A stretch of 64,000 nucleotides of DNA. It comes from Epiperipatus broadwayi. Lineage: Eukaryota; Onychophora; Udeonychophora; Euonychophora; Peripatidae. A model generated the notes under the pieces. It saw only the letters and a program-made list of their open reading frames with translations, searched no databases and had not been told where the DNA came from. How positions within the stretch are numbered: position 1 is the first letter of the stretch; each line of letters opens with the position of its first letter. The translations under genes and the position numbers were made by a program. The stretch lies in the NCBI GenBank assembly GCA_028023455.1, contig JAQFVV010012672.1, forward strand, positions 1,178,001-1,242,000. Reading direction: 5' to 3'. This document shows, one piece after another, positions 57,700 through 64,000 of this stretch.

Positions 57700-60600
57700 T
57701 AGAACATTGTTTGGGAAGATAAAAGAAAAATGAAGAGAAGTACAAATATTGGAAGCATACGTGAAATAAGATTTATTGTAAATAAAAAATGGAGGACAAC
57801 GTTATGAAGATTGGTAGTATATAAATAGAGTGGCAAAATTAGTTATTCAAATAAATGGAAGATATCAAATGCAGATAATTTAGGCTTATGCCCCAACAAT
57901 TTCTCTTTATGATGGAGAAGTACAAGATTTTTATATAATTGTACAAAACGCTTTTGATAAGACTAAACGCAATGGAAGACTTTGATGCTAGAATTTAAAA
58001 ATGATTGAAAAATGAAAATGCCGGGGGGGGGGTAAATTTGGTTATGGTAATAGAAATGAGAGAAGATACTGATTTGTGGAGTCCAAAGAAAAACTGTAAA
58101 TTATAAAATCTTTCTTTGAAAAAAAGCTAAATGAATTTGGAAGCATCTAAATAAAGATACAACAGAGTTAGATTATATTTTGACTAACAGAAAATCATTC
58201 TAAAATCCAATAATAATCTTAACGCATTCAACACAGAAAATAATTATTGATTAATGTAAGATATGTGTTAACGCAAAACTAATGATATGAAATTATTAAA
58301 AACATTACTAAAAATTAATATTCCTCATCTTCTAAAACACTACAATGAATTTAAATTAAAAATTACAAATCATCTTAAAATATTAACATATTTTGAAGAT
58401 GATTTGAACTTGACTGAAATCAGTAAGAAAATAACAAAAATTGAAATTCAATAAAGCAACAATTTAACAGTAAATTTTTTATAAAGAAAAGAAGGAATAT
58501 GAAATTTTTTTAAGATGATTTATTAAAAAGACTTTTAGAATTTTTTTTTAAATAAAAGAAAAAGAGTTAACAATGAGATAAAAAATATATAATTGTGATT
58601 TGACAAGGAAGACTATGGAAGAGAATACAAGTCCCAATAGCGTAAAAGAACTGAAAGGAAAGTTGTTTAGGAATAAAAAGAAAAGATGAAACTCTTACTA
58701 AAAAGAGAGATGTCATCATGAAATACGTGGAAGTGCTCTAAAAATATATATTTAGTAATAAAGACAACAATGTACCTCCTACAATTATTACACTTTTTGT
58801 TGCCCAGTGTTTAAATGAAAAAGTGAGACATTCAATTAAATCTACAAGTAAGGATAAAGTTTGAGAAAATAATGGAATTATTATTGATATTATAAAAAAA
58901 GCAGATGAAAAAAAAATGTCAAAAATATTTACCAAATATCTAAACGATAAAAATGTACCAGATTATAAAAAGAATGCAATGGTAATATTAATAATTAAAA
59001 AGAATGATAAAAAAGATATTAGAAATTACAGACCTATCAGCCTTCTATTAATTTTATACAAATCTTTATCAAGATAATTACAACTCATCTACGGGAAATT
59101 TTGGATTCTAATCGAACAAAAGTTCAAACTGAAATTAAAGCGATTTTAGGACAGTGTATTACATAAAGATATTGAAAAAAGTTATAGAAGGAATCAATGA
59201 ATATGAGCTGCCATTAAGCTTTTAATTTGTAGATTATAAAAATGCATTTGATTCTATAAGTTGAGATATTATCATATTCTGAAAAATATCACAATTCAAC
59301 AACAGTGGCTAGATTACATGGTGATATTAAAAAGAATAACAAAATATATAATAAAATAATTCTATATCTCCAAAACTTTTTACAGTGGTTTTACCGGAAC
59401 TATTTTGTGAATCAAAGTAAAATGCTAAGGATGTAAAAGTAAGTGGAGATTATTTGAGTCATCTAGATTTAACAAATTTGTTTTTGCCAAGAATACTCCA
59501 GAGCTTCAGAAAGTACTGCAAGACTTATCAGATAAAAGTAAGAAAGTAAAACTAAAGATAAATACCAAAAACATTGAAATGATGTTCGGTAGATTTTCTC
59601 AACAACAACAACAAAAAAGAGAAAATAAAGATTGATATTCATGAATTAGAGGATGTTAATAACAACAAATGTCTCAATCAGATTTTTAAAGTAGATCAGA
59701 GGTGGGAACCTTTTTTCTGCCAAGGCCATTTGGATATTTATAATATCATTCATGGACCATATGAAATTTTCAAGTTAAATTTAGTCTTCTATACTTAGTC
59801 AAAATTGAATTAGTTTACCCCTAATCATTAAGAGTGGTCAATCTTTTTAACTTGAAGCTAATTTCAAATTTCCCTTTTTTAAAGGAGGGCTATAATTTTT
59901 TTGTAATTTAAAAATAAAGTAACATCATTGTTATTAATGATTAATCCATATTTAATGACAATTTTTTCAATTTGCGTTGTAACTACTTTTCATGTCACAT
60001 AAATATTCTCGAATTTCTTTTAACGTTCTCTATAGATTAATTCTATAGCAGCTAGGATGCAATCTTTTATAAACTCACCTCTAGAAGATGGTTTTGAATT
60101 TTCTGTATTTTTTTTGAAATAGTTTAATTTGTTTTCACATAATTTTCTGACTTGTTTGTACTTTTTATGAATATGTCAACTACTTGATGAAATTGCTTTT
60201 AAGATTTCTATTTTAATATTTCTTTCTTCTCCAACACATTTGTTGTAATCAGCATGGTTTAATAAATAGTGTCTTTATATTGTGTTCTGTATTAACTGAA
60301 ATAATTTCCAAGCATAACAGGCACATCGATTTACTATTGCTTTATACATAAAAAAATGTGATGGTCTATTTCTCTTCAAATACCGACTTTCTGTGTTAAT
60401 TTTTCTAATCTTACTTGGTGAAGCCATACTAATAAAAATATATCACCGCTAAATATTAATGACAAAAAGAATTAAAACTCGAGTTTATTTTTTCTAGTAT
60501 ATGCACCTCTGTGAAAATCACTATAAAGAAATAAAGTGCCATGAGTGTCTTAGATTAAAGTAATCAGTCCACACAATGTTCATAATATTTTGGAATATTA

Positions 60601-61235
60601 AATGTCTGGTTAGAATGAACTAGAACTATTAAAAAGGTTGGAGAAAAAAAAATGTAGTTGAGAAACACTTAATTCAATATTTGCACTACACTCCTGTTTA
60701 AATAGAAATTTTATACAGGTTTGCTTTACATATATATTTGAAATTGTCTGCGGGTCATATTGAGAGCTTTTGAGGGCCGAATTTTGCCCCAGGGCCAAAG
60801 ATTCCCCATCCCTGCTATAGGTGAAAATATAATGAACAAAATTAATCACAAAATTAAACTTGGATGGAGTGCTTTTGGTAAAAGAATCTTAATATTAAAA
60901 GGAGATATGCCTATGTATTTGAAATATGTGTTTTACCAGTTTTTCTTTATGAATTTGAGACTAGAACACTTCATAGAAGAGCAGTGCATATGGATTGACA
61001 GGACAAACAGGTATCATTGACATCATTAAAAGAATTATGTAAGTAAAATGGAGCTGTGTCTGAACATATTGCTAGAAGAAATGATAATAAAAGTTTTAAA
61101 TCGAATACAAAGAGATTGTAAAAGACCTAGAAAGAGATCACATATGAGATTGGTGTATGAAATAAGGAAGTTATGTGAAAAAGAGAGTTTATTGATTGGA
61201 AAAATAAACGTGCAGAGGTCTTCATCCTGAAATGG
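57700..61235 (+). mobile_element. RTE-type LINE, nearly full span, interrupted by a hAT element
   Basis: From 5' to 3' in broken frames: APE endonuclease (IREIRFIVNKKW; KLVIQINGRYQMQII; YAPTISLYDGEVQDFYIIVQ at about 57890-57950; KFGYGNRNERRY near 58040). RT follows (RDISNYRPISLL-like KKDIRNYRPISLLLILYKSL near 59010-59070; FVDYKNAFDSIS near 59230-59260). The last stretch before the insert is IDIHELEDVNNNKCLNQIF (59636-59690). After the insert it continues ENIMNKINHKIKLGWSAFGK (60823-60885), a C-terminal LRLEHF trace and KRIQRDCKRPRKRSHMRLVY near 61095-61160. GWSAFGK and the final RGRP-like block are typical of RTE-clade LINEs. Same family as 29450-32060. Confidence 0.8.
59697..60814. mobile_element. 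Non-autonomous hAT element inside the RTE LINE
   Basis: Starts CAGAGGTGGGAACCTTTTTT and ends, on the reverse strand, CAGGGATGGGGAATCTTTGG. The subterminal GGCC-rich stretches (GCCAAGGCCATTTGG; CGGCCCTC) are typical of hAT ends. The LINE reading is collinear on either side. No clear 8-bp target duplication (AAGTAGAT / CTATAGGT share four positions). No transposase motif was recognised inside ~1.1 kb. Confidence 0.7.
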
Positions 61236-63175
61236 GCTGATAATGGTTAAAAATTATAATGAACTATCATATATAATATGCCTATAAGGAACTTGGAAGA
61301 TCTTTCATGCTCGAGACAGAGTCTTATTTAATTACTTAAGAAAAAACTCAAATTTTTGTAATGAGGTGATCAATATGATAAATTGTTGTTGTAAAAATGA
61401 TCATGAAAATAATATCTTGTTTTAACCGCCAAATAGAAAAGTCATTCAAATGAAAACTATTACATAAAATTTTTGGAGAGATCCTTTTGATGAACATGAG
61501 TCAGTAGAGATGAGAAATTTGTTCCATAAGACAGTGCTATTAAAATCAATAGCATGTAAATCGTAAAGAGATCACTTTAGTTTAATGTAAATTTCTTAAG
61601 TTCTTAACAGTGTCATTTCCAAATTAGATCTGTTTAATATAGTATCAGTTTATCAGTATGGCATCAACGAACATTACTGAATTCATCCTTATATAAATTA
61701 TCAAAAAAATATAACCAGGAAATAGGATTTAAAAACATTACCAGCTGATAATTACTTATTACTCAATCTTAATATAGTTAACACAAGATTAGAAAGCTTC
61801 TTATATTTTTTATCATTTACTGTTTACACTAAAGTAGTAAATGATTTGCTATTATTAATATTCACTGCCAAAGAAAAAAGGTGCTTGCAGTTAATGAAAA
61901 AATTTTGGGTACCAAAACATATAAGTAATGACCTGAAACCAGATCCATGTACCTATTCAAGAAAATTAGCTTATATTCAAAACCTTAGGATATTTTGAAT
62001 TTCATACTTTTAGCCTGAATAGTAAAATGTAATTAAAGATGGTTTCAGCTTTGAAGGAACTTCATTCATAAAGGCAAAGTATTGGTCTGAGATTGAAATT
62101 TAAATGCCTACCATCTCATAAACATTACCGATAGCACTAGAGTAGAGAGCCACTTTCGTTTTTTTCTCAAAAACATTTTAAAAAGATATAATATTGATTG
62201 TTTTCATTGGAAAATATATTAAAGAATAGAATACAGTGGAGAACTATAATTAGACACAATATTGAAGTGTTTCAGGAGAAAAGTTTTATGCTTTTGCATA
62301 AAAACAAACAGAATAATAGACCAGACCAGCAGTTCTATATGATATATTTGTGTTTCACGAATTGGTTTGTATTATTATCTCAAAATTTATCTCTAGTGTA
62401 GTATTATTACTACTGTTATTGTTGTTATTATTATCATCATCATCTTACTTTGTTCTATCTTTTTTTCTTGGAGTTGGAATGTTCATGTTGTTGATAATGA
62501 TTATTTTATTCTAATATTACATAAGATAAAAAATTAGTGACTTGTTATTTTAAATTCAAATATTAATGTTATTAATCTTTTTTGAAAAAAAGTTTATTCT
62601 AAAGATTATTATTATACGGTGGCAAGTCAGCATGGGCACTTGACAGTTATAAAAATAACATTTTTTAACAATGACCTGCCATTCATTATTGTGATAAGTT
62701 CGTTGTTGAGTATCCTTATCATCTTCTTACTTCATTCCAAAACTTTTTCAAGTTATTATATGCTTTTTAAACGAACTAGATCATTATAACCTAAACAGAA
62801 GTTTCAGCCTGGTTATCTATGCTATCATTTTTTTTCTCAAGAGTCAACTACTATGCATTGCACTGCTTTTTTAATTAAACAAAATATATATAGAAAAGTA
62901 ATATATTTATTATAACTTTTAGCATATTATTAACTCTTTTAAAAACTTTAAAAAAAATCACATTATACTTTTCATTAAGTGGTAAACTGTATCTTAACAC
63001 TGGTAGAGAAAAAAAAAATCACCATTTTAACTCCCGACTAAGAGGAGAAAAAGCAGAAGATAAAAACATATGCTACATTACATATAATTATTCCAGAAAT
63101 AACCTTCACAGTAAAACTATATCAAACTGATCGGAGGAAAAATTCTTTAACTAAGAAGATGCAGGTTTTTGTTAA
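61236..63175. other. AT-rich spacer, no gene seen
   Basis: About 1.9 kb with only short open frames and simple repeats (TTATTATTATCATCATCATC near 62425). Confidence 0.5.
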
Positions 63176-63347
63176 TAAACTAAGGCTCCTCGCTGACGAA
63201 GGCCACAAACCAGAAACTAATCTGGGGATATTGGATAAGTATGAATTAGATGGGGATTTTATGCACAAGCCTTCTGGGATCCACTGATGACTCTGGTTTG
63301 CACTGAGTGGCAATACGTATAGAGAGTTTTGCCTGTTTTAAACTAAG
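63176..63347 (+). mobile_element. R1 copy g, 5'-truncated, with 9-bp target duplication
   Basis: TAAACTAAG flanks the insert at 63176-63184 and 63339-63347. The copy is only the last ~154 bp of the sense unit, from GCTCCTCGCTGACG to GAGTTTTGCCTGTTT. A plain 5' truncation with the standard 3' end and a target duplication is the hallmark of target-primed reverse transcription, and excludes a cut-and-paste MITE. Confidence 0.9.
63184..63234 (+). ncRNA. Hammerhead-like motif (R1 copy g)
   Basis: Core CTGACGA (63193-63199; C at position 7 is allowed), stem II GGC/ACC (one pair lost), GAAA at 63213-63216, stem III CTAA (pair weakened), triplet ATC, stem I CCTCG/TGGGG. Probably weakened. The 5' truncation point lies at the hammerhead's 5' edge. 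Confidence 0.45.
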
Positions 63348-64000
63348 ATTGCCAATAAAAAAAATATTTTCTTACAATTAACATCGATAAAAATATTCAA
63401 CATAAATTAAAATATCTTCAATTGTTATTTTACTAAAATATATAGATTAAAAAAACATTATGCTAATATAATTCAATAAAATACTTCTTTCCTTAATTAG
63501 AATATTATGTTTTTTACATTATACTAATATTAAATAAACGTAAGATTTCATCAGAGGTATAAACTTGTCCTAAAAAAACACGGACAACCAAAATACGAGG
63601 CCATTTTTCAGTTTATGTTTTTCACTTTTCAAGCTATTAATTAATCTTACCATTACTTAAATTATTCTGTTATTCTTCGTTTTAAAATAAATCTTTATCA
63701 GTCGAACCTATCATTATATTGAATTTATTTTTTTAACCAAATTTTTATTTCTTCATGCCTATTACCAGGGGTTACAGTGAAAATTTTCAAGCAAAAATAA
63801 AAATAGTTTGCAGTCATTGCTTATCTTCATATCACTATTTGTCATTCTAATTAATCTGTTAAATATTTTCTTATCTTTTGTTAATTCTCGGCATTGTGAA
63901 TGTTGTCCTATTTAATTATATATATATATTAAGGTTCTTTCTCTCTTTTTGTTTCTGAATGTCTTTGGTACAAAATCCAAAGCACTTTTGCTTGTTCAGA
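63348..64000. other. AT-rich end of window, no gene seen
   Basis: No feature supported. Confidence 0.5.

Overview
This looks like a window of an AT-rich invertebrate (metazoan) nuclear genome, roughly three quarters A+T by eye. There are no operons, no ribosome-binding sites and no dense ORFs. Instead there is one spliced gene in a sea of decayed mobile elements: non-LTR retrotransposons, hAT DNA transposons, Penelope-like elements (PLEs), tRNA-derived SINEs, fold-back MITEs and microsatellites. RTE-type LINEs, hAT elements with GTF2IRD2/ZBED-like transposases and PLEs occur together in arthropods, molluscs and cnidarians, so the species cannot be fixed from this window.

The one host-type gene is on the + strand. 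I assembled it from three exons (21701-21845, 29125-29228, 33629-34096) with matching splice phases and good GT/AG sites. It encodes a 238-residue protein I do not recognise. A TCTCGCGA promoter-type motif lies 55 bases before the ATG, and an AATAAA lies after the stop. Its two introns are full of mobile-element copies.

Layout. 1-9.5 kb: empty AT-rich DNA, an antisense LINE (2.9-4.7 kb) and a dead hAT transposase (6.1-7.9 kb). 9.5-17.4 kb: fold-back repeats, a perfect 170-bp palindrome, a LINE zinc-knuckle fragment and a gypsy-like remnant with possible LTR pieces. 17.4-21.3 kb: a LINE broken by two insertions of a fold-back family (called R1 here), then a hAT C-terminus and a hAT MITE. 21.7-34.1 kb: the gene. 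35.2-37.8 kb: two PLE copies head to head as a 2.6-kb palindrome. 38.7-45.7 kb: hairpins and a second gypsy-like remnant between possible LTRs. 46.5-51.8 kb: MITEs and a 480-bp compound tetranucleotide array. 52-64 kb: a hAT-like element with nested inverted repeats, more LINEs (one interrupted by a hAT), SINEs and the last R1 copy.

The most interesting signal is in R1, which occurs in seven places. Its sense unit carries a type I hammerhead ribozyme motif: core CTGATGA...GAAA...GTC, a tiny stem III, and a stem I with an internal loop. Stems I and II show compensatory changes between copies. R1 copies share a fixed 3' end, are variably truncated or inverted at the 5' end, and have 9-15 bp target duplications. 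This fits a non-autonomous PLE-like retroelement. The coding PLE carries the same ribozyme architecture at its 3' end, with two core substitutions present in both arms. One R1 copy with an intact hammerhead core lies in sense orientation in intron 2 of the gene, about 220 bases before the last exon.
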